From the NCBI GenBank assembly GCA_022790615.1, contig JAAVXK010000034.1, forward strand, positions 1-33,813: DNA of 33,813 nucleotides, in the 5' to 3' direction. Below, in pieces: positions 7,318 through 16,224 of the stretch. Under the pieces are notes generated by a model. It made no database searches. It was not told the origin of the DNA and was given only the letters and a program-made list of their open reading frames with translations. The position numbers and the translations under genes were made by a program. Position 1 is the stretch's first letter, and each line of letters begins with the position of its first letter. The DNA comes from Lachnospiraceae bacterium (lineage in GTDB: Bacteria > Bacillota > Clostridia > Lachnospirales > Lachnospiraceae).

Positions 7318-9876
7318 TTATTCCTCCTCACTTTTTTTAATTCCATTTGTCTTGTAAATGAATTTTACTGTTCCATCCATTTGAGTATTGATTCCCGCAA
7401 AGTTGTTATATTCGTCGCCCTCCTGCGCTATCGCGTATACAAGGTCGTATATTTCAGGTAATCTATCTCCGAGTTTGTCAGTAATTGGAGTTATAGCCTC
7501 ATCATTAAATTGTAACATTCCATCGTCTAACTCGGATGTTCCTTCCTTCAAATCAACTGCTCCGTCATATAGTTTACCAGTTCCCGCATTGAGGTCAACT
7601 ACTCCCTTATAGAGCGCGCCGGCTCCTTTATCAAGTTTTGAGGAACCTGAATAGAGTTTGTTGACTCCTCCGCCAAGTGCCGTCGAACCATCGTATAATT
7701 TCGAAGCCCCGACTTTTAGCGCGGCAGAGCCCGTGTAAAGGGTATGTGTTCCTCCCTTAAGGGTTTTAAGGCCGTCATACAATGTTGTTGCTCCCGAGCT
7801 TAATGTCGACGCACCCGTTTTAAGGGCCGCGGCGCCGGTATTTAACGACTGTGCGCCGGTATATACCTGATTAGCACCCCCGAGAAGGGTATCGATTCCC
7901 GTAATCAAATCTGTGAATCCGCTATTGATTGCCTGCGACTGTGTATTCAGCGTTGCCGCGCCCGTATTAAGCGCAGTCACATTCTCTGACAGCGTACCAA
8001 GGCTTGTATAGACTGTATTGATTCCGCTTGCAACACCCGCGGAGCCGGCAGTGAGTTTTGCAAGCTCCGCCTGCCTTGCGCTTATCATAGTATTTAGCGA
8101 ATCCCTGACTTCGCAAAGCGCAATAATTGAATAGTTTGCCTGAACAAGCGCCATATACTGCTCATATGTGTTTATTTTTCCATCGGTTGCATTGGTCAGA
8201 ATATCCGCAATAGGAACCGTACTCTGGTTCGCGCTAATCTGCTTATCAATACCGGCAACCGTTTTTGTAAGCGCCGCGCTGCTGTCTATACCGGACACAG
8301 TTTTTACCTGTTTCATAATCTCATCAATCTGTGCGTCTATTGTCGCTGTCGAATTCTTAAGGATTTCAACAAGCGCGGCAACTCCGTCCGCAACCTGTTT
8401 GGAGCCGTTCACAAGTCCGGCCTCACCGTCCTTATCCTCAAATCCCGCGACAATCTGCTTCATATAACCGTCTACAGTCGCAACCCCCGTCGCAACCGTT
8501 CCGATTCCCGTCACAGCGGCGCCGGCCTGTGTCTTAAAGGTCTGAACATTTGTTTTTAACGTTCCAATTCCGTCAACCACCTGCTTTGCGCCGGTTTCAA
8601 GCGACGCGGCGCCGGCGCTGAGCGTTCCAAGATTCGTTACTATACTCTTTGCCCCGTCATTCAAGTTTTTTGCGCCATCCTGAAGCTTGACCGCCGCGTC
8701 ATCAAGGTCTTTTGCTCCCTTTTCAAGGGATTTCGTGCCGTCTTTAAGAGTGCCGGCGCCCTTTTTCAGGTCTCCCGAACCCTTTTTCAAGTCTTTTACT
8801 CCCTTTTTTAGGTCTCCTGTTCCGCCTTTTAACTCATTTACCGCTTCTTTAATCTTCTTACTACCGTCGTCAAGCTCTCCTGCTCCGCTTACCAGCTCCC
8901 CTGCTCCGTCGTCAAGCCTGCCTGTACCGTCCGAGAGTTTATCTGCCGCATCTGATAATTCATCAATCTTATCTGTAATCTCATCCGTATCTACGTCTTT
9001 AAGCTCCTTGCTTCCAATTACATCCGGCAAAATCACAGTAAGCGACATATCCATCTCAAAATCCGTAACATCGGCTTCAACGGTAAATGAATCGCCCAGA
9101 CTTATATGTTCAAGCAGTTCGTCCGCATCCGCTATCTGGCTTTCTATACAGTCCATAAGTCCCGGAACCGCATATCCCACAACAATGACATTGTCTCCTT
9201 CTTCAATCGCCTTTCCATTGTCAATCCTGACATTCGAACAGTTTTTCGACGGCAGCATCATACCGGACGCCGCAATAAACGGAACTACGACTTTTTTATT
9301 CTGGCCGTTAACCTCTTTCTGCGTTTCCGTTTTATTTACATATTCATAAGTAATCTCCAAATGTCCTGAAGCCCCTGCGAGCGTCTCCGGTAAAACTTCC
9401 TCTCCGTCAAGCTTATACGTAATATTTACACTTACGGGAAGTTCCTTGTCAGTCGTGCCCTGGTATGTTATGTCTTTTCCCTCAGACGCCCATATCATGT
9501 CATTCTCGGAAACACTGAATGTTTCGTCACCTTTCAGGTTGTATATATCCTCCAATTCTGAAACATCCCTGACGTCTCCGCTCCCAATATTTTTCAATAC
9601 GTCGTTTACCAGCACGGAAACGGCATTCCCGTTGTTATCCATTACAACATATACCGTTTCATCCTTGCCCGTCTCAACCGAGCCTCCCTTCAGTCCGTTT
9701 ACAACCTTATCAGCCAGTTCCTCCGTTTTAACATCCTCGGCTGACTGGTCCTCTGCTTTTGACTTCGCGCCAACCTGCGCTCCCGGCTCGTCTCCCTTTG
9801 AGCATCCTGTCAGGCACATGACAGCCATACTCATTACAAGCGCTGAACTTACAATCCTCATCTGTTTTTTTCTCAT
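7318..9876 (-). CDS. Lipoprotein with X-X-X-Leu-X-X-Gly heptad repeats
   Basis: An 852-residue predicted lipoprotein. The ATG complementary to 9874-9876 follows GGAAGGGG by eight bases; an in-frame TTG upstream overlaps that site and was rejected. The signal sequence ends in the lipobox LTGC (Cys near residue 25). A beta-rich region occupies about 40-300. Two long blocks of the seven-residue pattern x-x-x-Leu-x-x-Gly, units such as ELDDGSK, DLKKGVK and KLYDGST, lie near 300-440 and 640-790, separated by an alpha-helical segment. The C-terminus is hydrophilic, with no second TM. The heptads are known from YhgE/Pip and EsaA-type exporter-associated proteins and probably form an elongated rod outside the membrane. 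It is coupled to the MMPL transporter gene and is probably its lipid-anchored accessory subunit. Confidence 0.88.
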   Translation of the reverse strand: MRKKQMRIVSSALVMSMAVMCLTGCSKGDEPGAQVGAKSKAEDQSAEDVKTEELADKVVNGLKGGSVETGKDETVYVVMDNNGNAVSVLVNDVLKNIGSGDVRDVSELEDIYNLKGDETFSVSENDMIWASEGKDITYQGTTDKELPVSVNITYKLDGEEVLPETLAGASGHLEITYEYVNKTETQKEVNGQNKKVVVPFIAASGMMLPSKNCSNVRIDNGKAIEEGDNVIVVGYAVPGLMDCIESQIADADELLEHISLGDSFTVEADVTDFEMDMSLTVILPDVIGSKELKDVDTDEITDKIDELSDAADKLSDGTGRLDDGAGELVSGAGELDDGSKKIKEAVNELKGGTGDLKKGVKDLKKGSGDLKKGAGTLKDGTKSLEKGAKDLDDAAVKLQDGAKNLNDGAKSIVTNLGTLSAGAASLETGAKQVVDGIGTLKTNVQTFKTQAGAAVTGIGTVATGVATVDGYMKQIVAGFEDKDGEAGLVNGSKQVADGVAALVEILKNSTATIDAQIDEIMKQVKTVSGIDSSAALTKTVAGIDKQISANQSTVPIADILTNATDGKINTYEQYMALVQANYSIIALCEVRDSLNTMISARQAELAKLTAGSAGVASGINTVYTSLGTLSENVTALNTGAATLNTQSQAINSGFTDLITGIDTLLGGANQVYTGAQSLNTGAAALKTGASTLSSGATTLYDGLKTLKGGTHTLYTGSAALKVGASKLYDGSTALGGGVNKLYSGSSKLDKGAGALYKGVVDLNAGTGKLYDGAVDLKEGTSELDDGMLQFNDEAITPITDKLGDRLPEIYDLVYAIAQEGDEYNNFAGINTQMDGTVKFIYKTNGIKKSEEE

Positions 9877-9933
9877 AAAAACTACCCCTTCCAAATGATT
9901 TATTGAAATAATAAATCGGAAGGGGCTTGACTG

Positions 9934-9979
9934 TCATTAGACATTTTATTTGATTTGTCAAAAATCTATACAGACAAAT
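9934..9979 (-). promoter_or_regulatory. Promoter with overlapping inverted repeat, candidate TetR operator
   Basis: ATTTGTC (9953-9959) and GACAAAT (9973-9979) form a perfect 7-bp inverted repeat with a 13-base spacer, a 27-bp span typical of TetR-family operators. On the - strand a consensus -35 TTGACA (complement of 9957-9962) overlaps the left arm. The -10, 17 bases further, is poor (TAATGA). A second small dyad, TGTC-ATTA-GACA, lies at 9932-9943 near that -10. The site sits between the TetR gene and the lipoprotein-MMPL pair, so repression of that pair by the neighbouring TetR is the simplest reading. Confidence 0.45.
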
Positions 9980-10018
9980 GAAACCATATATTTAATTTAA
10001 TACGTTATCTCTTTTCCA

Positions 10019-10591
10019 TCAGTTTAATTCCGCGTCGGCGGAATCACTATATCTTATATAAGCCGTCTTTTTAACATTCTCGACAAGCCTGTATACCATT
10101 CTCGTGTACTCATCCTCATCCTGCTTCATGCCGCCGAGAATCCAGTCAATCACAAGCCCGCACACACCTCTTGAGAAAAATCTTGCGACAAGCTTTACTT
10201 CCTTTTCCTCAAGCCCGTCAGTGTCAAGCTCATACGCTGCCCTTGCAAACAATTCCTCAAGAATGCCCGCAAGGTATTTCTCAAAATAGTCGTCCGAGCA
10301 TTTTATTGTATTTATATAGAACAATCTGTCCCTACGCAAAAGTTTAAGAAAATCATTGAATTTTTCACCCCAGTTTTCCATATTAAGGTCGCAGGTCAGC
10401 GTAAACGCTTCGTTATCATATATCCAGTACAAAAGCTCCTGCTTGTCGGCAAAGTGATAGTAAAACGTCTGCCTGTTCAGACCGATATTGTCCGTTATAT
10501 CAGCAATTGTCACCTTGTCAAAGTTATTTTCCGTGATAAGGCTCTTTAAACTGGCGGCAAGGGCATTTTTGGTAATCAAAGACTTTGACAT
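10019..10591 (-). CDS. TetR/AcrR-family transcriptional regulator
   Basis: A 190-residue protein. Residues 8-55 form the N-terminal TetR DNA-binding domain: TKNALAASLKSLI, then FDKVTIADITDNIGLNRQTF and YYHFADKQELL, the characteristic third helix and YYHF motif. The C-terminal ligand-binding and dimer domain resembles the DhaS-like group of TetR regulators (RFFSRGVCGLVIDWILGG). It starts 2 nt after the symporter stop and ends 142 bp before the lipoprotein gene. Probable role: local repressor of the lipoprotein-MMPL operon. Ligand unknown. No terminator is visible after it, so read-through into the downstream pair is possible. Confidence 0.9.
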   Translation of the reverse strand: MSKSLITKNALAASLKSLITENNFDKVTIADITDNIGLNRQTFYYHFADKQELLYWIYDNEAFTLTCDLNMENWGEKFNDFLKLLRRDRLFYINTIKCSDDYFEKYLAGILEELFARAAYELDTDGLEEKEVKLVARFFSRGVCGLVIDWILGGMKQDEDEYTRMVYRLVENVKKTAYIRYSDSADAELN

Positions 10592-10593
10592 AA

Positions 10594-12177
10594 TCAGTTC
10601 TCATCCTCATTGGCTGACAACGCCGTGCTTCTTTTAACAGTTACTTTCTCCTCAAACACCTCAAACAGACCGTCAACGTCAGTATCCGGTTTTCTTGTGA
10701 ATATGCTTACGACAGGAACAATAATCAGACCGGCAATCATCGTAAACGCACCACAGTTAATCGGCGACGCAAGCTGTCCGTCAAATATGGAAAGAGGAAC
10801 TATCTTAAGCGTGTTAAGCAGATTGAGCGTCATGAACACGGTTCCGAATATAAAGCTTACATAGCACGACGCCTTCGTAGTCTTCTTCCAGTACAGGGAA
10901 TATAAAAACGGCGCAAGGAACGAGCCTGCAAGCGCCCCCCACGATATTCCCATGAGCTGCGCGATAAATGTCACGCTGCTCTTATACTGTACGATTGCAA
11001 TAACCGCTGAGATTGCGATAAATACTACTATGAGCAGCCTCATGATTATCAGCTGCTTCTTCTCGGACAATTCTTTCACAACCGTTCCTTTTATGAAATC
11101 AAGCGTGAGCGTTGAGCTTGATGACAACACAAGCGACGAAAGGGTCGACATACTTGCCGAGAGCACAAGAATCACTACTATAGCGATAAGTATCTGCGGA
11201 AGACCCTGAACCATCGAAGGAATAACCGAATCAAATATAACCGAGCCGTCCGGTTTTTTCTCAACCGCATCCGCAACCAGACGCGCAAATCCTCCTAGAA
11301 AATAGCATCCTCCCGCCACTATTACAGCAAAAAATGTTGAAACAATCGCCCCGGTCTTAATTGCCTTCTCACTCTTGATGGCGTAAAACTTCTGAACCAT
11401 CTGCGGAAGTCCCCACGTACCGAGCGAAGTAAGAATTACAACGCATAAGAGGGAGAACGGGTCGGGCCCGAAAAATGAAGCAAAAATTCCCGGAACCTCT
11501 CCGTTGACAGTTGCGGAATCAGAATATGTTCCAAGTTCAATAAGCGAGTTCATGAAGCCGCCGTGACTTGCAAGAACCGCGGCAATTACCGCAATAATTC
11601 CGCCGAGCATAATAATACCCTGAATGAAGTCGTTAATGGCGGTAGCCATATATCCGCCGATAATGACATATACGCCTGTAAGAACAGCCATCACAATTAC
11701 ACACGTGGAGTAATCGATAGTAAACGCCATGTTAAATAATCTTGAAAGACCATTGTACAAAGAAGCGGTATACGGAATTAAAAATATAAATATTATAAAT
11801 GACGCGGCTATCTTAAGGCCGTTGCTCGAAAATCTTTTTGCAAAATAATCCGGCATAGTCGACGAGCTGAGACGGTGTGTGAGTACCCTCGTTCTCCTTC
11901 CAAGAATTACCCACGCCATCAGGGAGCCGATCACGGCATTTCCAAGACCGATCCACGTCGAGGCAATACCGAATTTCCAGCCAAACTGTCCCGCATATCC
12001 AACAAAAATTACCGCTGAAAAATATGAGGTTCCATACGCAAACGCAGTAAGCCACGGCCCAACCGAACGTCCCCCGAGAACAAACCCGTTTACATCCGTC
12101 GCGGTCTTTCTTGAATAAATTCCTACCCCAATCATCACTGCAAAAAACACCAGCAGCAGGCTAACCTTTAAAACCAT
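10594..12177 (-). CDS. Sodium:solute symporter (SSS family, PutP-like)
   Basis: A 527-residue polytopic membrane protein with about 13 TM helices. Family features: the N-terminal DVNGFVLGGRSVGPWLTAFAY segment, GYMATAINDFIQGIIM in the TM5-TM6 region, and LVLSASMSTLSSLVLSSSS near residues 335-355, which contains the conserved Na+-coordinating serine-rich stretch. It imports an amino acid or another small organic solute using the sodium gradient. PutP-like proline uptake is the closest guess, but substrate cannot be read from sequence alone. AGAGGGGG lies seven bases before the ATG. TetR follows 2 nt after its stop, suggesting that the symporter transcript also carries the regulator. Confidence 0.9.
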   Translation of the reverse strand: MVLKVSLLLVFFAVMIGVGIYSRKTATDVNGFVLGGRSVGPWLTAFAYGTSYFSAVIFVGYAGQFGWKFGIASTWIGLGNAVIGSLMAWVILGRRTRVLTHRLSSSTMPDYFAKRFSSNGLKIAASFIIFIFLIPYTASLYNGLSRLFNMAFTIDYSTCVIVMAVLTGVYVIIGGYMATAINDFIQGIIMLGGIIAVIAAVLASHGGFMNSLIELGTYSDSATVNGEVPGIFASFFGPDPFSLLCVVILTSLGTWGLPQMVQKFYAIKSEKAIKTGAIVSTFFAVIVAGGCYFLGGFARLVADAVEKKPDGSVIFDSVIPSMVQGLPQILIAIVVILVLSASMSTLSSLVLSSSSTLTLDFIKGTVVKELSEKKQLIIMRLLIVVFIAISAVIAIVQYKSSVTFIAQLMGISWGALAGSFLAPFLYSLYWKKTTKASCYVSFIFGTVFMTLNLLNTLKIVPLSIFDGQLASPINCGAFTMIAGLIIVPVVSIFTRKPDTDVDGLFEVFEEKVTVKRSTALSANEDEN

Positions 12178-12207
12178 TTTTTATCCCCCTCTTTTCACTC
12201 ATGCAAT

Positions 12208-12217
12208 GAACATGTTC
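12208..12217. promoter_or_regulatory. Perfect 10-bp palindrome upstream of the symporter
   Basis: GAACATGTTC is a perfect palindrome 31 bases upstream of the symporter ATG, inside the 104-bp gap to the BIG2 gene. TTCCGAAA occurs twice nearby, overlapping the palindrome's right side and again about 36 bases further upstream. No clear -35/-10 pair was found. It could be an operator for the symporter-TetR transcript, but it does not resemble the inverted repeat before the lipoprotein gene. Confidence 0.25.
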
Positions 12218-12281
12218 CGAAATATATCTTTCAATATTTCATTATTTACATTCCGAAACTTCGCGTATATAGAATACATGA

Positions 12282-15200
12282 CTATTTTATTTTCCTAATG
12301 TTAACCGAACATCTTACCCTCGTTCCGTCAACGACCGCATATACGGTTGTTTTACCCGGCTTCCTTCCAACAATCTTGCCGCCGGCAATAGTTGCTATCT
12401 GCGGGTTCTGTGAAAACCACTTAACGCTCTCGTCGACGCCGTTTACCCAAATGGTCTCCGTATCATACTGCCGCATATTGACGCTGCTTCTGTTGAGACT
12501 CACAACCCTTATCTCAACTGCCGCTGTCGAACCGCTTGTAGTTGTAGCATATACCGTTGCGCTTCCAAGCGCTTTTGCATACACCTTACCTCTGCTGTTA
12601 ACCGTAACTACGCTTGAATTGTCCGAAGTATAGAACAGGTTATCCGTAGAATTATTTGGCTGTGTAGTGAACTCAACATTCTTTGATGTTCCAACTACCA
12701 TAGTCATCTCGGAATTAACAGCGCTGACTCCCGTTGCAGAAACCTTTTCCTTTACAGTCACAAGACATGCCGCCGCCTTGTTGCTGCCGTCCTTTGCGGT
12801 AGCAATAATCTTTACGACTCCCGGCGAAACTCCGACAACATTACCTTTTGAATCAACCGTCGCTATCTCCTCATTTGCAGACGACCATGTTACTGATTTT
12901 ATAGTAGCGTTAGAAGGTTTTATCTTCTTCTTAAGCCTGAATGTGTTTCCGACGAGTACGGACGCCGTCTTTCTGTTAAGCCTTACCGACGTCACCCTGC
13001 GCACAACCCGAATCGAACATGTGGCTGACAATCCGCTGCCGTCGTTTGCCCTTACAGTAATTGTGCATTTTCCGAGTTTCTTACCGGTAACCTTTCCGTT
13101 TTTTGTTACGGTCGCAATTTTTTTATTGGATGTGGACCATTTTACACTCTTGTCGGTTGCATTAGGGCTATTAACAGTGGCAGTAAGCTGAACTTTTTTT
13201 CCAAGCCCGAGCTTGTAGCTCGTATGGTTTAGCGTTATAGATGCGGCCGGCTCCTTTACGGTTATTATACAGGTTGCCTGAAAACCGCCGTCGTCGGACG
13301 TACATTTTATTGCTGCAACACCGCCGCCCACGGCGTTCACAACTCCCGTATTGCTTACTATTACAACGCCGCCGTTCGTAGTGGACCATTTTACGTTCTG
13401 GTTATACGGGTTCGCAGGCGTAAACACGGGGTTAAGTTTCAGGCTCTCTCCCACTGTCATCTGCTTGTCGGTTACATCAAGCGCAAGTCCTGTTACCGAG
13501 TCTCTGACATGTACAGGAATAATTGCGTCGACCCCTGACGCCGCCTTTGCCTGAATATATGTAGTTCCGGCGGACACTCCCGTCACCTCTCCGTCTACAA
13601 CGCTTGCAATACTGGTATCCAGCGAAGTCCATGATACCGCATCCGTACTGTCGGCAGGGACAAGCGCAACATTAGGATGGGCTTTTCCTCCCGTCTGTAA
13701 TATTATCTCCTTATCAGTAAACGAAATTCCGGAAGCGGCCTGAAGCACATTAACATTACATATGACAGGAGCGTCAAGTCCCTCTCCCTTTGCAAATATC
13801 TGCGTCCTTCCCGCCTTTTTTGCACTGATAATACCGGTTACCGGGTCAACAGCCGCAATATTTGCGTCCGAAGAATTAAATGAAACTTCCAACAGGCTGT
13901 CGGGCGGCGTGACAGTATATTCAATTATGTGCGTGTCACCTACATTCAGCGTAACATCCGACACCTTTAACGACATGGAATCAGCAGTCTTGATTACATT
14001 CAATATACACTGTGCAAACGTATTGTTAGGATTATTTTTCGGAAACACATTGATAAGCGTGGTTCCGGGGCCCTTAAAAGTTGCAAGTCCGTTAGAGTCT
14101 ATCGTCGCAACATTTTCATCAGAGCTCGACCATACAAGCTCAAGGTCCGTAGCATTGGCCGGCATTACCGTGTAGCCTATCTTGGTTCCCTCGGTATAAA
14201 ATTTCGCATCAATGGTTGACTGGTTAAGTGTTATCTTTTCGATAGGAACCGTTACCGTCACACTGCAGAATACCTGAACCATATTGTCGTTGTTCGTAAG
14301 GACAATTGTTGCGGTTCCTCCGTTCACCGCCGTCACTAGACAGCTTTTTCCGTCGTTTGCGGCAGAAACGGTACATACTTTCGTATCGGTCGAACGCCAT
14401 GTAAAAGGCGCAATTGTAACATTTCCCGAGAAATTAGCGATAAGAGTCTGCGTCTCGCCTTTCTGCATCTTTAGCGAGGCGGGATTAATCGTTATCTTGT
14501 CTATCGAAGCCTCAACCTTGACAATACAGGTCGCCTTCTTAATCGTTCCATCATCGAGCTCGAGAGTTGCAGTTATGGTAACGTCTCCGCCGACAGCCGT
14601 CTCCTTAACCGCATGGATAAGACCTCCGTCCGTAACCGTAACAAACTTTGAATCCGACGTCTCCCATGTCACCACCCCGGAATATGACGTAAACGTAGGG
14701 GTTAACTGCAGGTTCTGTCCCTTATACATAACAACGCTCGTTCTGTCAAGGGTAAATGAATCAATAATTCTCAGCGTAAGATTAAATGTCGTGTCCGGTT
14801 TAATCTTATTCGGATTACAAAGCGCAAGTACGTTACCCTCCCTTCCGCTTCTGGCATTGACCGTAACAGACACGGTTCCTTTCTGAAGTGCGGATATTAT
14901 TGTCGTATCAGCGCTGTACTTTACATAGTTTGAAGCATCTCCGCCGCTGCTAAGTACAATAACCGGCGTCGAGAAAAAGTTCAGAAAATCTTCTACAGTA
15001 AGATTGAACGCCTCCGCAAGGTTATAAGCGTCGTTTACAAGAATTGTCTTATCATAGTTATCAAATTCCGCATATACTGTAAGATTAAGCACAGTAGGCG
15101 TGAATGTTGTCTTCTCATCCTCCGACTTATAAGCTCCTGCCGGATAAAACTCAATGTAATAATTGCCGGCTTTTGCAGTCAGTTCAAGATTAGGCGTGTT

Positions 15201-16166
15201 GGACACATTGCCAACCGTGTTAATTTCTATCAAATCAGATTTTTTGTTGCCAAGCGAGTCCTCAATAACAGTTCTCACACCGTTAATATCTTTTTTAATT
15301 ACCCATACTATCTTTTCCTGTATGGACTCCGTGTTAATTTCACTGAAAAATGCATCCGTATATATGGTGTCTCCACTAGCAAGTCCTTTCGTTCCTCCAG
15401 TGAAGAAATTCTCTCCATCCACGCTTATCTTCGGAAAAATGTATACCGGCAGATATGCCGTGTATGTCTGCGTATCACCCGACGGCGTATACGTGGCGAC
15501 GACATTGGTATGTCCTGCCCCGACAGGAGTCACGACGCCATTCTGGTCAACAGTCACAATCTCCTCATTCTCACTCGTCCACTGGCAGTTTTCCGGATTT
15601 CCGAATGCAAGGTCTAGCTTGTATGACGGGTCGTCGGAATACTTTATGAGCGAACGTGAAGTATCTCCCTCATACAAAAACTTAAAGGAATTATCATCAT
15701 GGAGCGTGTCAATCGAAAATATAATGTCAACCCAGCACGAAGCGCTTGCAACAATTCCGCCCCCCTCAGGCGAAAGCTTGTCGACTACGTTAACCATAAT
15801 CTGAACCTCACCGGGTTCAAGGGCTGTTACCAATCCGTAAATAGAACTCGTTCCATTCTCAATCTTGGCCCTTTTCTGATGTTCCGGACTCTCTATGGTC
15901 CAGTTAATCGCATACTGTTCAGGGTCATTATATATATTACCCTCTGACTTCAATATAAGCGTCATATTCGAGGTCGTCATCTGTATATGCTCGCCCGGGT
16001 CAACCGCAACGCCGTCGCGTTCAATTGTAATGTTATCGGCGGCATGAGAGTTATCCCTACCAAACAAAACACTGCCAACAAGTATCACAGCTACCGCACA
16101 CATTATAAACAGAAACGCCGCTTTATTGCTAATATGTCTGCGTATTTTTTTAGCACAATTTCTCAT
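12282..16166 (-). CDS. Large secreted or membrane-anchored protein built of BIG2 (bacterial Ig-like group 2) repeats
   Basis: A 1,294-residue protein. The ATG complementary to 16164-16166 follows GGGAGG closely; a longer frame lacks such a site. A basic N-terminus precedes one hydrophobic segment (AAFLFIMCAVAVILVGSVLF), a signal peptide or anchor. The remainder is mostly Ig-like: about ten clear BIG2 domains of roughly 80 residues fill the C-terminal two thirds, each with the pattern I-x-L near the start, a central VTWSSANEEIATV-like strand and a closing GxxTIxA motif; two or three divergent copies precede them. There is no LPXTG or SLH region and the protein ends shortly after the last repeat. 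BIG2 domains are common in adhesins and wall-associated proteins; the ligand is unknown. The gene begins 58 bp after the CotH-type gene, probably in the same transcript. Confidence 0.88.
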   Translation of the reverse strand: MRNCAKKIRRHISNKAAFLFIMCAVAVILVGSVLFGRDNSHAADNITIERDGVAVDPGEHIQMTTSNMTLILKSEGNIYNDPEQYAINWTIESPEHQKRAKIENGTSSIYGLVTALEPGEVQIMVNVVDKLSPEGGGIVASASCWVDIIFSIDTLHDDNSFKFLYEGDTSRSLIKYSDDPSYKLDLAFGNPENCQWTSENEEIVTVDQNGVVTPVGAGHTNVVATYTPSGDTQTYTAYLPVYIFPKISVDGENFFTGGTKGLASGDTIYTDAFFSEINTESIQEKIVWVIKKDINGVRTVIEDSLGNKKSDLIEINTVGNVSNTPNLELTAKAGNYYIEFYPAGAYKSEDEKTTFTPTVLNLTVYAEFDNYDKTILVNDAYNLAEAFNLTVEDFLNFFSTPVIVLSSGGDASNYVKYSADTTIISALQKGTVSVTVNARSGREGNVLALCNPNKIKPDTTFNLTLRIIDSFTLDRTSVVMYKGQNLQLTPTFTSYSGVVTWETSDSKFVTVTDGGLIHAVKETAVGGDVTITATLELDDGTIKKATCIVKVEASIDKITINPASLKMQKGETQTLIANFSGNVTIAPFTWRSTDTKVCTVSAANDGKSCLVTAVNGGTATIVLTNNDNMVQVFCSVTVTVPIEKITLNQSTIDAKFYTEGTKIGYTVMPANATDLELVWSSSDENVATIDSNGLATFKGPGTTLINVFPKNNPNNTFAQCILNVIKTADSMSLKVSDVTLNVGDTHIIEYTVTPPDSLLEVSFNSSDANIAAVDPVTGIISAKKAGRTQIFAKGEGLDAPVICNVNVLQAASGISFTDKEIILQTGGKAHPNVALVPADSTDAVSWTSLDTSIASVVDGEVTGVSAGTTYIQAKAASGVDAIIPVHVRDSVTGLALDVTDKQMTVGESLKLNPVFTPANPYNQNVKWSTTNGGVVIVSNTGVVNAVGGGVAAIKCTSDDGGFQATCIITVKEPAASITLNHTSYKLGLGKKVQLTATVNSPNATDKSVKWSTSNKKIATVTKNGKVTGKKLGKCTITVRANDGSGLSATCSIRVVRRVTSVRLNRKTASVLVGNTFRLKKKIKPSNATIKSVTWSSANEEIATVDSKGNVVGVSPGVVKIIATAKDGSNKAAACLVTVKEKVSATGVSAVNSEMTMVVGTSKNVEFTTQPNNSTDNLFYTSDNSSVVTVNSRGKVYAKALGSATVYATTTSGSTAAVEIRVVSLNRSSVNMRQYDTETIWVNGVDESVKWFSQNPQIATIAGGKIVGRKPGKTTVYAVVDGTRVRCSVNIRKIK

Positions 16167-16224
16167 ATTATCCTCCCATTCATATCCGTTATGTTCCATG
16201 TTAGTTATGTATTAAACGCTTTGT

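Noticed and set aside
8687-9349. 220-codon Ser/Pro-rich + strand ORF
   Set aside because: It mirrors the heptad repeats of the lipoprotein on the other strand; the Ser/Pro/Phe periodicity is a by-product of Gly/Leu/Lys/Asp codons read in reverse.
14284-15804. Two + strand ORFs of 200 and 213 codons opposite the BIG2 gene
   Set aside because: Antisense shadows of the repeat protein, without start signals or domains.
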